Assembly: GCA_910577055.1 (NCBI GenBank) | Contig: CAJTKX010000003.1 | Location: 62,001 to 126,000, forward strand | Direction: 5' to 3' | DNA length: 64,000 bases | Source of the DNA: an uncultured Christensenella sp. | GTDB taxonomy: Bacteria > Bacillota > Clostridia > Christensenellales > Borkfalkiaceae | In this document: positions 1-7,232 of the stretch, piece after piece | Layout of the letters: each line of letters begins with the position of its first letter | Numbering within the stretch: the first letter of the stretch is position 1 | The notes under the pieces: model-generated | Databases searched by the model: none | Told to the model about the DNA's origin: nothing | The model's input: only the letters and a program-made list of their open reading frames with translations | Made by a program: the position numbers and the translations under genes

Positions 1-321
1 TTCCTTCGAGCAATAGAAACCGGTGCATTCTAATACGACGTCAACGTCGAGTTTTTTCCAAGGAAGATTTGCTGCGTCCTTTTCGGCGTAAATCTTGATA
101 GTTTTACCGTTAACGGTTATGCTGTCTTCACCCGCCACTACGGTATCAGAATACTTGTATCTGCCTTGTGCCGAATCGTACTTCAAAAGGTGCGCAAGCA
201 TTTTAGGGCTTGTCAAATCGTTGATAGCTACGATTTCATAGCCTTCCGCGTCAAACATCTGTCTGAACGCAAGACGACCGATACGACCGAATCCGTTGAT
301 TGCAACTTTTACATTTGCCAT
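1..321 (-). CDS. gap: Glyceraldehyde-3-phosphate dehydrogenase, N-terminal part (cut by window edge)
   Basis: The first 107 codons are present; the rest lies beyond the window edge. The start ATG follows an SD of the GGAGG type (reverse complement of 333-338). The protein opens MANVKVAINGFGRIGR, the NAD-binding Rossmann motif of phosphorylating GAPDH, and continues with the conserved region around LLKYDSAQGRY. The catalytic Cys (SCTTN motif) would lie outside, so it cannot be checked. In glycolysis the enzyme converts glyceraldehyde-3-P to 1,3-bisphosphoglycerate. It diverges from fba, another glycolytic gene. Confidence 0.96.
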   Translation of the reverse strand, partial: MANVKVAINGFGRIGRLAFRQMFDAEGYEIVAINDLTSPKMLAHLLKYDSAQGRYKYSDTVVAGEDSITVNGKTIKIYAEKDAANLPWKKLDVDVVLECTGFYCSKE

Positions 322-385
322 ATAAATAAATTCCTCCGAATTAAAAGTTATCGTTTTAAATTTCAGTTTGTTTCAAAACAAAACA

Positions 386-414
386 ATTATAACAAACTAC
401 TTTGTTTTAGTCAA
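386..414 (-). promoter_or_regulatory. Promoter of gap
   Basis: On the minus strand there is TTGACT, a 17-nt spacer, then a perfect TATAAT, 65 nt upstream of the gap start. This is a textbook housekeeping (SigA-type) promoter. Confidence 0.8.
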
Positions 415-500
415 CAAAATTTTTGTGAAAAAATTACGTTAAACGCAACATATCCCTTGCCCAATCATTATACAGCATTACTTTTTCAAAGGCAATGTTT

Positions 501-529
501 TTGACATATTTTTTAAAAAAATTTATTTT
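501..529 (+). promoter_or_regulatory. Probable promoter of fba
   Basis: TTGACA at 501-506, a 17-nt spacer and TATTTT at 524-529 lie in an AT-rich stretch about 70 nt before the fba start. The -35 is perfect and the -10 matches 4 of 6. With the gap promoter it forms a divergent glycolytic control region (322-600). Confidence 0.55.
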
Positions 530-600
530 TACGCTTGATATTTACATTTATATGAATTATACTTGAATATGTTAATTATTCTTTAATCGGAGGTTTTTAT

Positions 601-1467
601 ATGGCGTTGGTTTCGGCAAAAGAAATGCTGGAAAAGGCAAGAGACGGTAAATATGCCGTAGGTCAGTTTAATATCAACAATTTGGAATGGACGAAATCCA
701 TTTTACAGACTGCGGAGGAGTTGCGCTCCCCCGTTATCCTCGGCGTATCGGAAGGCGCGGGAAAGTATATGACGGGCTTCAAGACGGTTGCGGCTATGGT
801 TAAAGCGATGATTGAGGAACTTAAAATAACCGTTCCCGTAGCGCTTCACCTTGACCACGGTACCTACGAAGGCTGCTATAAGTGCATAGAAGCCGGATTT
901 TCCTCTATTATGTTCGACGGTTCGCACTTCCCCATCGACGAAAATATAGAAAAGACGAAAGAGCTTGTAAAAGTATGCAAAAAACATAAAATGAGCCTTG
1001 AAGCCGAGGTTGGAGCAATAGGCGGCGAAGAGGACGGCGTTATCGGTAAAGGCGAGTGTGCAAACCCCGACGAGTGCAAAAAAATTGCGGACTTGGGCGT
1101 CACTATGCTTGCTGCGGGCATAGGCAACATACACGGCAAGTATCCCGAGAACTGGGAAGGACTTTCATTCGAAACGCTTGCTGCGGTTAAGGAAAAGGTC
1201 GGCGATATGCCACTCGTTCTCCACGGCGGCACGGGTATTCCCACCGATATGATTAAAAAGGCGATTTCCCTCGGCGTTGCTAAGATAAATGTAAATACCG
1301 AATGCCAGCTTTCGTTCCAAGAAGCGACAAGAAAGTATATAGAAGAAGGCAAGGATTTAGTCGGAAAAGGCTTTGACCCCCGCAAATTGCTTGCACCCGG
1401 TTGCGAGGCGATTAAGGCGACCGTAAGAGAGAAAATGGAGATTTTCGGAAGCATCGGCAAAGCTTAA
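601..1467 (+). CDS. fba: Class II fructose-1,6-bisphosphate aldolase
   Basis: Zinc-dependent aldolase of glycolysis/gluconeogenesis that cleaves fructose-1,6-bisphosphate to DHAP and glyceraldehyde-3-P. The 288-residue length fits class II. Visible motifs are the HLDHG zinc/catalytic segment (about residues 83-87), the GNIHG segment, VLHGGTGIP and NVNTE near the phosphate-binding loop. The ATG is preceded by GGAGG at 589-593. It diverges from gap and ends at a strong hairpin terminator. A related sugar-bisphosphate aldolase (tagatose-type) cannot be excluded from sequence, but the glycolytic neighbour favours fba. Confidence 0.92.
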   Translation: MALVSAKEMLEKARDGKYAVGQFNINNLEWTKSILQTAEELRSPVILGVSEGAGKYMTGFKTVAAMVKAMIEELKITVPVALHLDHGTYEGCYKCIEAGFSSIMFDGSHFPIDENIEKTKELVKVCKKHKMSLEAEVGAIGGEEDGVIGKGECANPDECKKIADLGVTMLAAGIGNIHGKYPENWEGLSFETLAAVKEKVGDMPLVLHGGTGIPTDMIKKAISLGVAKINVNTECQLSFQEATRKYIEEGKDLVGKGFDPRKLLAPGCEAIKATVREKMEIFGSIGKA

Positions 1468-1520
1468 ACGTTCCGTTTAATTAAGGCGATTTAATCGGTT
1501 GAAAAAATCAAGCACAACAT

Positions 1521-1552
1521 AGCCGCCCGCGGGTTGAAACCCGCGGGCGGCT
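1521..1552. terminator. Intrinsic terminator after fba
   Basis: A perfect 14-bp GC-rich stem (1521-1534 with 1539-1552, loop TGAA) is followed by TTTAAATTTT on the plus strand. It lies between converging genes and may serve both. Confidence 0.8.
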
Positions 1553-1559
1553 TTAAATT

Positions 1560-2606
1560 TTAAAACATCAACTTATCTCTCAATTCGCCCAAGTACCAAC
1601 CCGGTCCGTCCATAATGATACGGTCGTATCTCTTCTTCAATTTTTCCGTTATGCCCAAAATGTAGCAATATGGCAAAACTTCGTAGAAGTATTCCGGGTT
1701 CTCCTCCACTAACGTTTCGAGCTTGGCGCGCTCGGCAAGCAGAAGAAAGCTTTTAAACCCGCAAATTCTTGCGTAGGTTTTAAGCTGTTCGGGCGTTCTC
1801 AAATCGATTTTTTTATTGATTACAAACAAAATCAGCAAGGCAACGACAAGCGCTGCCGAAATCAACACCCCGGCTTGCCAAGGCATTAAACAAACGGTTG
1901 CAAAAAACGGAACGCACCCCGCAGTGCCGAAAAACGTATACATAAAATACGTCATAGCCGAGCCTTTTTCAAGCTCGAAATGAGGGATTCCGCGTATAAA
2001 AGCTATTGCCGCCGTTGGAAAAATCAAGATAACCGTTAATACTTCCCCCGTTGAAATTCCCACTGACAGCGCAACCGCAAACAACATAACGAACGGCAAA
2101 ATAATTGTCATTATCGAAAATATTTTGGTTTTACGGTCGACTAATTCCGCCGCTTCCATTTTGCAGCCGTCCATAATTTTGGCGTAAAAATCGGCGAAAT
2201 ACTTGCTTGCTCCGAGAGTATAAAATACTTTTCTTCTTGAAAATATGCGTTCGAATAGGCTTTTTTCAAGCTCGAATGTGCAAGGATTAAACCCGTCGTC
2301 ACTGTCGGGACGTTCGATATCCTTTAACTTTGTCAGTTTAAGCCCGCGCTTGCAGTCCTCTTCTATCGTTATAAATCCTCGCTCCGCCCAATACAGCATT
2401 AACGGATTAAAAAGCGAACGAGGGTCGGCAATTCTGCCGCAGTAGCAGATAAGAACGTCTATCGGCGACGCGCCGCGGGGCGGAAACAGCTCTGCGGGCT
2501 TTACGGTTTTACGTTTTAGGCTTGCACCCATAAATATGGGGATTAGCGAAATTATTAAAGCGACGGCGATTATTACTGCGCATATTATTACGCCTTGTAA
2601 ACTCAC
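1560..2606 (-). CDS. Integral membrane protein resembling the C-terminal half of DUF2207 proteins (paralogue B)
   Basis: Function unknown. The chosen start is GTG at 2606, which overlaps the upstream stop codon (GTGA) and has AGGGGG 8 nt before it; an upstream in-frame Met would overlap the neighbour by 43 nt. The 348 residues begin with one TM helix, then a soluble segment (PPRGASPIDV, LMLYWAERGFI), a paired hydrophobic region in the middle, and a C-terminal soluble part with LLAERAKLETLVEENPEYFYEVLPYCYILGI split across conserved positions, which recalls DUF2207. It is clearly paralogous to the next gene. The DUF2207 link is from memory of the family pattern, hence moderate. Confidence 0.7.
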   Translation of the reverse strand: MSLQGVIICAVIIAVALIISLIPIFMGASLKRKTVKPAELFPPRGASPIDVLICYCGRIADPRSLFNPLMLYWAERGFITIEEDCKRGLKLTKLKDIERPDSDDGFNPCTFELEKSLFERIFSRRKVFYTLGASKYFADFYAKIMDGCKMEAAELVDRKTKIFSIMTIILPFVMLFAVALSVGISTGEVLTVILIFPTAAIAFIRGIPHFELEKGSAMTYFMYTFFGTAGCVPFFATVCLMPWQAGVLISAALVVALLILFVINKKIDLRTPEQLKTYARICGFKSFLLLAERAKLETLVEENPEYFYEVLPYCYILGITEKLKKRYDRIIMDGPGWYLGELRDKLMF

Positions 2607-3619
2607 AGCAGTTTCCCCCTTTGACCGCTTTCGCTTATGTACCATTCGGGCAGTTGTCGGGTATTGAATTTTCGCTTGACCAAAGGCTTAATATTGAACG
2701 CATACAGATACGGCAGTGCGGCGTAGTAGTCAAGGGTGAAAAGCTCGGACTTGCGCGCAAATAGCAGGTATTTACGGTAATTTACAAGGTCGGAATAATC
2801 GGCAAGGTTGTTTTTTTCACGGTAGTCCACGAACCTTATCAAAAGCAACGAGCCGATAAAAAGAGTAGCCACTGCAGTGTAACCAATTCCGAACGGGTCC
2901 GATATTTGAGTGTACCACCATATAAACAGTCCCACGCCTCCTCCGCCGAAAGATAATCCGATGGCGCATCGGGGAAATAACGGCACGTCGCGCACGAATC
3001 TGAAAAAGAATAAGCCCATACACATTATAAACGGAAAAACGGTCCCCATGCCGCTATTTAACGAAATGCAAAGATATATACTCGCCAAAAAGAACGGCGC
3101 TACGGACAGCACGGTGGTCAGCACTTTCAGCGCGTAGTGTGTGGAAGAATAGACCCCCTCGTCCTCGCGCACGGCGTAGCCGGAATTTGCTTGTTTGACC
3201 GCGCTGCGGGAAAACATTGCGCGGTTAAGGTTCACTACTACCGCGTTTTCTTTGCCGAAAAGCCGATTGAACAAGTCGCGCTCTCGGACATAAGTACCTC
3301 TATCGAAAAAAACCGCACTTTTATCTGCGTGCGTAGGCGGCTTTTTAACCAATGTGAGTCGAACGCGAGTTTTGTCAACATGTTTTACGCGTATATAGCC
3401 GACTTGCGCCCAATGCACTATTAGGGCGCGGGTGAGCCTTCTCGGGTAAGTTTTGCCTATAAAAACGCGCTGAACGTCCAACGGCGAAAAGCCGGTTGCA
3501 AGGCAAGTAATTTTCTCTCTTTTTACATACGTTTTTGCGCGCAAGCCGAATACGAGCGCGAGCAAAAGTATCGCAAGAATACAAGCGTATATTAAACCCG
3601 CAAAAACATAATAGACCAT
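2603..3619 (-). CDS. Integral membrane protein resembling the C-terminal half of DUF2207 proteins (paralogue A)
   Basis: Function unknown. The 338-residue protein has an N-terminal TM helix, a conserved FSPLDV...ALIVHWAQVGYI segment matching the paralogue's SPIDV...LMLYWAERGFI, two hydrophobic stretches in the middle, and a C-terminal LDYYAALPYLYAFNI segment. The start has a good SD (GGAGG about 9 nt upstream). It overlaps paralogue B by 4 nt, so the two are probably translated together and may form a heteromer. Typical DUF2207 proteins carry an extra N-terminal extracellular region, absent here. Confidence 0.7.
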   Translation of the reverse strand: MVYYVFAGLIYACILAILLLALVFGLRAKTYVKREKITCLATGFSPLDVQRVFIGKTYPRRLTRALIVHWAQVGYIRVKHVDKTRVRLTLVKKPPTHADKSAVFFDRGTYVRERDLFNRLFGKENAVVVNLNRAMFSRSAVKQANSGYAVREDEGVYSSTHYALKVLTTVLSVAPFFLASIYLCISLNSGMGTVFPFIMCMGLFFFRFVRDVPLFPRCAIGLSFGGGGVGLFIWWYTQISDPFGIGYTAVATLFIGSLLLIRFVDYREKNNLADYSDLVNYRKYLLFARKSELFTLDYYAALPYLYAFNIKPLVKRKFNTRQLPEWYISESGQRGKLL

Positions 3620-3705
3620 TACAAAACCTCCGAAAAATTATATTAAATTTTTAAAGACGTGTCAACCGTTTAATTTTTGTCGAAAACGCACATACTGTTT
3701 CGGAT

Positions 3706-4140
3706 ATGAAAAAACGAATTTTATTGATTACGGTTATTCTTACTCTACTACTTATACTGCTACCCGCGTGCTCCGCGACGGAAGCAAGCGCAACAAGCGA
3801 CAAAAGCGGCTCGTTAAAGTCGATTACAAAGCCTTATATAGGCGAGTACGAGTGCACTTCGGCGCGGTTCGGCGAAAACGACCTAATGGAGAAATACGAG
3901 TTCATAACCATTTCGCTTTTGGACGACAAGAAGATGGAAGTCAGCTATAAGCCTAAAAACGGGAAAAAGAAAACCTTTGAGGGCGCGTACGAAGTTAATC
4001 CCGACACGCGTGAGTTTACCGGCGAGGTTGGAATTTTGGGCGTTAAATTCAAAGAAGCGACTAAAATAGAAAACGGCAAGTTCACATTGACGAAAGTAAT
4101 TTTCTCTATGCCGCTTGTTATGAATTTCAAAATGAAATAA
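3706..4140 (+). CDS. Small predicted lipoprotein
   Basis: Unrecognised family. The 144-residue product has a signal peptide with lipobox LLPAC (Cys about residue 22), a short Ser/Ala-rich linker and then a beta-rich-looking domain (IGEYECTSARF..., MEVSYKPKNGKKKTF, GAYEVNPDTREFTGEV) reminiscent of small lipocalin-like or copper-resistance-type lipoproteins, though no specific family is claimed. No clear SD precedes the ATG. A terminator follows immediately. Confidence 0.7.
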   Translation: MKKRILLITVILTLLLILLPACSATEASATSDKSGSLKSITKPYIGEYECTSARFGENDLMEKYEFITISLLDDKKMEVSYKPKNGKKKTFEGAYEVNPDTREFTGEVGILGVKFKEATKIENGKFTLTKVIFSMPLVMNFKMK

Positions 4141-4168
4141 AAAAACTCACGGGTTACCGTGAGTTTTT
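4141..4168. terminator. Bidirectional terminator
   Basis: A 12-bp stem (4141-4152 with 4157-4168) is flanked by A5 and T5, so it can act in both directions for the convergent lipoprotein and small membrane protein. It overlaps the stop codon of the minus-strand gene. Confidence 0.85.
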
Positions 4169-4511
4169 ATTGTTCCGGTTTATAAGTGCCGACTATTTCT
4201 TCAAGTCCGTCCGTGTCCACCGTTTGGAAAATTACGTCGTTCGACTCGGGAATTGCCGACGGGTCGATGTCGCTAAAAGTCATTTGACTGTGATGCTCGG
4301 ACTGCGCTGCAAAAATCTTTTCCGTTTCTTCGTCGTATACAAGAAAATCGTAATACATTTTAACAAGGTTTTTGTCGCCGTACATTTGTTCTAACCGCTG
4401 ACGCTGCAATTTCAGTTTTTTCTTCCTATCCGCAGACAAAATTATGAAAATCAAAAGTAGCAATAAAAACAGCGCGCCCGCCACTATCGCCACGATATAC
4501 TTTACTTCCAT
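4167..4511 (-). CDS. Small single-pass membrane protein, unknown function
   Basis: 114 residues: a strong TM helix at about residues 5-26, then a basic stop-transfer (DRKKKLKLQRQR) and an acidic cytosolic domain (VYDEETEKIF, DIDPSAIPESND). N-out/C-in topology is likely. No family recognised. SD is weak. It lies alone between a convergent lipoprotein and divergent murG. Confidence 0.6.
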   Translation of the reverse strand: MEVKYIVAIVAGALFLLLLLIFIILSADRKKKLKLQRQRLEQMYGDKNLVKMYYDFLVYDEETEKIFAAQSEHHSQMTFSDIDPSAIPESNDVIFQTVDTDGLEEIVGTYKPEQ

Positions 4512-4621
4512 AGCTTTATTATACTTCCCCGTTTATATTATGTCAAGTTTATTTGATTTAATGACGGAAAGGTTCTTCCGCTTACATAAATCACTAAAAT
4601 TATAAATAATATATTAATGAT

Positions 4622-5659
4622 ATGAAAAAAATTATGTTTTGCGGCGGCGGAAGCGCGGGTCATGTGATACCGAACATTGCCGTTATGGAAGTTTTAAACG
4701 GCATTTACGACCTTTGCTATCTCGGTACGGACGGCATAGAAAAAAGAATTTGTGCGGAAAACCATGTGCAATATTACGAGTGCTCCGCAGTGAAATTGGT
4801 GCGAGGGAAAATTCTTTGTAACCTTACCCTTCCGTTTAAACTTTTCAAAAGCATTAAACAAGCGGGTAAAATTATCGACGACGTAAAGCCCGACTTGGTT
4901 TTTTGTAAGGGCGGTTATGCGTGCGTTCCGCCCGCGCTTGCGGCGAAAAAAAGAAATATTCCCGTAATAACTCACGAATCGGACGTTAGCGCGGGACTTG
5001 CAAATAAATTTATTGCCAAAAGATGCGACAAGGTATTGACTACCTTCCCCGCCACGGCGAAAAAGTTTGACAGAGGCATTTGTACGGGCACGCCGATGAG
5101 GGGTTGTCTTTTCGGACGGAGCCGCAGCGAAGCGCACGCTTACTTCGGGCTTGATATGCGCCCCACCCTCGTTGTTTTGGGCGGCGGAAGCGGTTCCAAA
5201 AAAATTAACGCGCACATAAGAAATATTGCGCCGAAAGTGTGTAAAGATTTCAATATTTTGCATATCTGCGGCAAGGGCAATATGAAAGACACAAACATTT
5301 ACGGTTATAAGCAAGTTGAATTTACAAACGATATGGGGCTTGTTTACGCGTGCGCGGACGGGGCAGTGTCGCGGTGCGGCTCTAATACTGCCAACGAGCT
5401 TATAGCGCTGAAAATACCCTCGCTTTTTATTCCGCTTGAAAATAGGCGCAGCCGCGGCGACCAACTTAAAAACGCGGAATATTTTCAAGAGCAAGGGCTT
5501 TGTCGGGTTCTTAGCGAAAAAGAGTTGACCGATTTGAAGCTTTTAGAGGGAATTTATCGACTTTTTGGCGACAAAAACTTAAAAAAAGCACTTGACTGTT
5601 GCCAAATCAAGTGCGGAAACGACAAAATTATAAAGGAAATTACAGCAAGCCTTCGATAA
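4622..5659 (+). CDS. murG: MurG-family UDP-GlcNAc:undecaprenyl-PP-MurNAc-pentapeptide GlcNAc transferase
   Basis: Glycosyltransferase family 28 protein that would add GlcNAc to lipid I to make lipid II at the inner membrane face. The 345-residue product opens with the G-loop GGGSAGH (8-14), continues with FCKGGYACVP (compare GGYVSGP in classical MurG), HESDVSAGLANK (classical HEQN.xPGLAN) and a second loop LGGGSGSKKIN. The donor-binding C-domain includes SRCGSNTANEL and PLENRRSRGDQLKNA. It is outside any dcw cluster and single in the window. No SD is evident. Its 3' end overlaps mntP by 20 nt, tail to tail. Confidence 0.85.
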   Translation: MKKIMFCGGGSAGHVIPNIAVMEVLNGIYDLCYLGTDGIEKRICAENHVQYYECSAVKLVRGKILCNLTLPFKLFKSIKQAGKIIDDVKPDLVFCKGGYACVPPALAAKKRNIPVITHESDVSAGLANKFIAKRCDKVLTTFPATAKKFDRGICTGTPMRGCLFGRSRSEAHAYFGLDMRPTLVVLGGGSGSKKINAHIRNIAPKVCKDFNILHICGKGNMKDTNIYGYKQVEFTNDMGLVYACADGAVSRCGSNTANELIALKIPSLFIPLENRRSRGDQLKNAEYFQEQGLCRVLSEKELTDLKLLEGIYRLFGDKNLKKALDCCQIKCGNDKIIKEITASLR

Positions 5660-6251
5660 GAATTTTTAGGGCTATTCCGATAAGCACCAAACCACCCACA
5701 ATCTCGGCAATGCTTGCCTTTTTGCGGAAAAGCTGCCCCACCTTTACGCCGATTATTACGCCAATCAAAGAGATAATAAAAGTAATTACGCCGATTATTC
5801 CAACGCTAAGCCACGCCCAAGCTTGCAAATTCTCCACGCCCGCAAGCAATGTGTTAAGACTGAACCCCACGAAAAGCGCGTCAATACTTGTTGCCACGCC
5901 TTGAACGAGAACTTCGGGCAAGGAGAACTGCTTGGGTTTAAGCTCTTCCTCCTTTGCGCGGAGTTCTTTTATACCGTCGTAAATCATTTTACCGCCGATA
6001 ACAAACAGCAGCGCAAAAGCTATCCAATGGTCTACCGCGTCGAAAGCGTCAATTTGACTGAACGCCATTCCGACGAAAAAACCGATAATGGGCATTATGG
6101 CTTGGAATACGCCGAAAGTTATGGGAATTACAACGGCTTTGCCCTTGGTTAAATTTCTGTAAACCATTCCGTCGCAAATTGACACGGCAAAGGCGTCCAT
6201 TGCAAGAGATATACCCGATAATATAACTGAAACCAATATTCCCCACAACAT
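5640..6251 (-). CDS. mntP: Manganese efflux pump MntP
   Basis: Six-TM exporter of the DUF204/MntP family that lowers cytosolic Mn(II). Two internally repeated halves are visible: AMDAFAVSICDG near residue 17 and SIDALFVGFSLN near residue 120, whose Asp residues are the conserved charged positions of the family. Length of 203 residues is close to the usual ~190. No SD is seen; the -10 box lies only 6 nt before the ATG, suggesting a leaderless message. No yybP-ykoY element precedes this copy, unlike the exchanger at 46452. Confidence 0.88.
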   Translation of the reverse strand: MLWGILVSVILSGISLAMDAFAVSICDGMVYRNLTKGKAVVIPITFGVFQAIMPIIGFFVGMAFSQIDAFDAVDHWIAFALLFVIGGKMIYDGIKELRAKEEELKPKQFSLPEVLVQGVATSIDALFVGFSLNTLLAGVENLQAWAWLSVGIIGVITFIISLIGVIIGVKVGQLFRKKASIAEIVGGLVLIGIALKILIEGLL

Positions 6252-6252
6252 A

Positions 6253-6286
6253 AGCGTATTATATCATACGCTAAAACTTAAAGTAA
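6253..6286 (-). promoter_or_regulatory. mntP promoter with overlapping inverted repeat (possible operator)
   Basis: Minus-strand TATAAT (6258-6263) has a poor -35 (TTACTT, 6281-6286) at 17 nt. An inverted repeat AGCGTAT-N6-ATACGCT (6253-6272) covers the -10 box and could bind a metalloregulator or form a small hairpin. The start codon is at 6251, so transcription would begin at or near the ATG. Confidence 0.45.
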
Positions 6287-6338
6287 AATAATAATACATA
6301 ATGAAAATTTAATTTTTTTGTAAACCTCTTAAAAACAG

Positions 6339-6366
6339 TTGCATTTTTTAACATTTTCAGTATAAT
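6339..6366 (+). promoter_or_regulatory. Promoter of tRNA-Pro
   Basis: TTGCAT at 6339-6344, a 16-nt spacer and a perfect TATAAT at 6361-6366, about 70 nt upstream of the mature tRNA 5' end. Confidence 0.7.
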
Positions 6367-6438
6367 TAATGAGGTATTAAGATGTACGCAGTTTGTCATG
6401 TCCTATTAGGGCACGAATAACTGTCGGTACAGATTAAT

Positions 6439-6515
6439 TGAGGCGTAGCGCAGTTTGGTAGCGCGTCTGGTTAGGGACCAGAAGGTCGTGGGTTCAAGTC
6501 CCGTCGCCTCAACCA
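6439..6515 (+). tRNA. tRNA-Pro with anticodon AGG
   Basis: A complete cloverleaf: acceptor TGAGGCG/CGCCTCA, D-stem GCGC/GCGC, anticodon stem TCTGG/CCAGA with loop TTAGGGA (anticodon AGG, G37), T-loop TTCAAGT, discriminator A and encoded CCA. The T-stem contains two G-U pairs. A34 is unusual for a bacterial tRNA-Pro. Confidence 0.95.
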
Positions 6516-6523
6516 TAAAAAAG

Positions 6524-6550
6524 GAAGTAACTTATGTTACTTCTTTTTTT
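6524..6550 (+). terminator. Terminator after tRNA-Pro
   Basis: 8-bp stem GAAGTAAC/GTTACTTC (6524-6531 with 6536-6543) followed by seven T. Confidence 0.8.
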
Positions 6551-6587
6551 ATTTCTTGGTTTGGCGTTACGAGGCTTGAGGGGAGGC

Positions 6588-6658
6588 AAGCAAAACTTGT
6601 TTTGCTTTGGTCTGCGGACTCCACCGCAGACTTGACAGCAATTGATTTTTGCTGTCAA
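6588..6658. repeat. Three consecutive perfect hairpins
   Basis: Three stems sit side by side: AAGCAAAA/TTTTGCTT (6588-6595, 6600-6607), GTCTGCGG/CCGCAGAC (6610-6617, 6624-6631) and TTGACAGCAA/TTGCTGTCAA (6632-6641, 6649-6658). They fill most of the segment between the real tRNA-Pro 3' end and its duplicate. No ORF or known RNA family was recognised. Confidence 0.6.
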
Positions 6659-6679
6659 CCGTGCGCGCCGCCCAAGGCG

Positions 6680-6703
6680 CAAGTCCCGTCGCCTCAACCA
6701 TAA
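6680..6703 (+). pseudogene. Duplicated 3' end of tRNA-Pro
   Basis: Twenty-four nucleotides are identical to 6495-6518, covering the T-loop, 3' T-stem, 3' acceptor strand, CCA and three flanking bases of tRNA-Pro. The two copies are 185 bp apart. This is the arrangement left by tRNA-targeted integration (attL/attR) or by partial gene duplication; no integrase is nearby. Confidence 0.75.
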
Positions 6704-6736
6704 CCCGAGGAATGACAAAAGTCATTCCTCGGGTTA
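6701..6736. terminator. Strong hairpin, possible terminator
   Basis: A perfect 16-bp inverted repeat (6701-6716 with 6721-6736, loop AAAA) starts directly after the duplicated CCA. It is followed by TTTCTTTG on the plus strand, only moderately T-rich. Confidence 0.5.
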
Positions 6737-6757
6737 TTTCTTTGTTTAGACGAAAAA

Positions 6758-6786
6758 CAGCTGCCGTCTTGTTTTGACGGCAGCTG
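6758..6786 (-). terminator. Terminator of tRNA-Gly
   Basis: An 11-bp stem (6758-6768 with 6776-6786) is followed on the minus strand by TTTTT, just downstream of tRNA-Gly. Confidence 0.8.
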
Positions 6787-6790
6787 CTGT

Positions 6791-6865
6791 TGGAGCAGGT
6801 GACGGGAGTCGGACCCGCCGAAATCAGCTTGGGAAGCTGACGCCATACCGCTAGGCGACACCTGC
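6791..6865 (-). tRNA. tRNA-Gly with anticodon CCC
   Basis: Acceptor GCAGGTG/CACCTGC, anticodon stem TCAGC/GCTGA with loop TTCCCAA (anticodon CCC), discriminator T and encoded CCA. This is the only complete one of three tandem copies and is the one next to the terminator. Confidence 0.95.
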
Positions 6866-6925
6866 ATTATTTAGTTTTTCTCCCGTGGTGACGGTAGTGC
6901 CGTGTTGCACACGGCGGCATTTGCA

Positions 6926-6981
6926 CGGACCCGCCGAAATCAGCTTGGGAAGCTGACGCCATACCGCTAGGCGACACCTGC
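6926..6981 (-). pseudogene. Truncated tRNA-Gly(CCC), copy 2
   Basis: Identical to the intact gene from its 5' end through the 5' T-arm strand (GGCGGGTCCG), then replaced by spacer, so the 3' acceptor strand and CCA are missing. In the spacer an 8-nt CCGTCACC remnant of the tRNA 3' part can still be seen. Confidence 0.8.
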
Positions 6982-7042
6982 ATTATTTAGTTTTTTCTCC
7001 CGTGGTGACGGTAGTGCCGTGTTACACACGGCGGCATTTGCA

Positions 7043-7098
7043 CGGACCCGCCGAAATCAGCTTGGGAAGCTGACGCCATACCGCTAGGCGACACCTGC
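7043..7098 (-). pseudogene. Truncated tRNA-Gly(CCC), copy 3
   Basis: Same truncation as copy 2 and same following sequence. It is the promoter-proximal copy of the array; no convincing promoter was found between it and 7233. Confidence 0.8.
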
Positions 7099-7232
7099 AT
7101 TATTTAGTTTTTCTCCCGTGGTGACGTTACCGTGTTGCACGGTGTAAACAACGCCTATAATCCAAGTACACGATAACTATACCATATTCACCAAGAAAAG
7201 AAAAGCAATAAAATACAGATTTAATTAAAAAT

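Larger units (their letters stand above)
6811..7140. repeat. Tandem repeat built from tRNA-Gly and its leader
   Basis: Three units start at 6811, 6927 and 7044 (period 116-117 bp). Each holds the first ~55 nt of tRNA-Gly plus an identical upstream spacer (CTCCCGTGGTGACG motif, a small CCGTGT/ACACGG hairpin). Units differ only by a T insertion and a C/T change, so duplication looks recent. The third unit's tail diverges after about 7126. Confidence 0.85.

Noticed and set aside
4694..5494. 266-codon minus-strand ORF opposite murG
   Set aside because: Shadow of the murG reading frame, no recognisable domain.
6495..6703. Active integrative element at tRNA-Pro
   Set aside because: Only ~185 bp between the repeats, with no integrase, excisionase or ORF; at most a relic.
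6811..7140. Regular repeats suggestive of a CRISPR array
   Set aside because: The period is 116-117 bp and the whole unit, including the 'spacer', is repeated. The repeated part is tRNA-Gly. No cas genes nearby.
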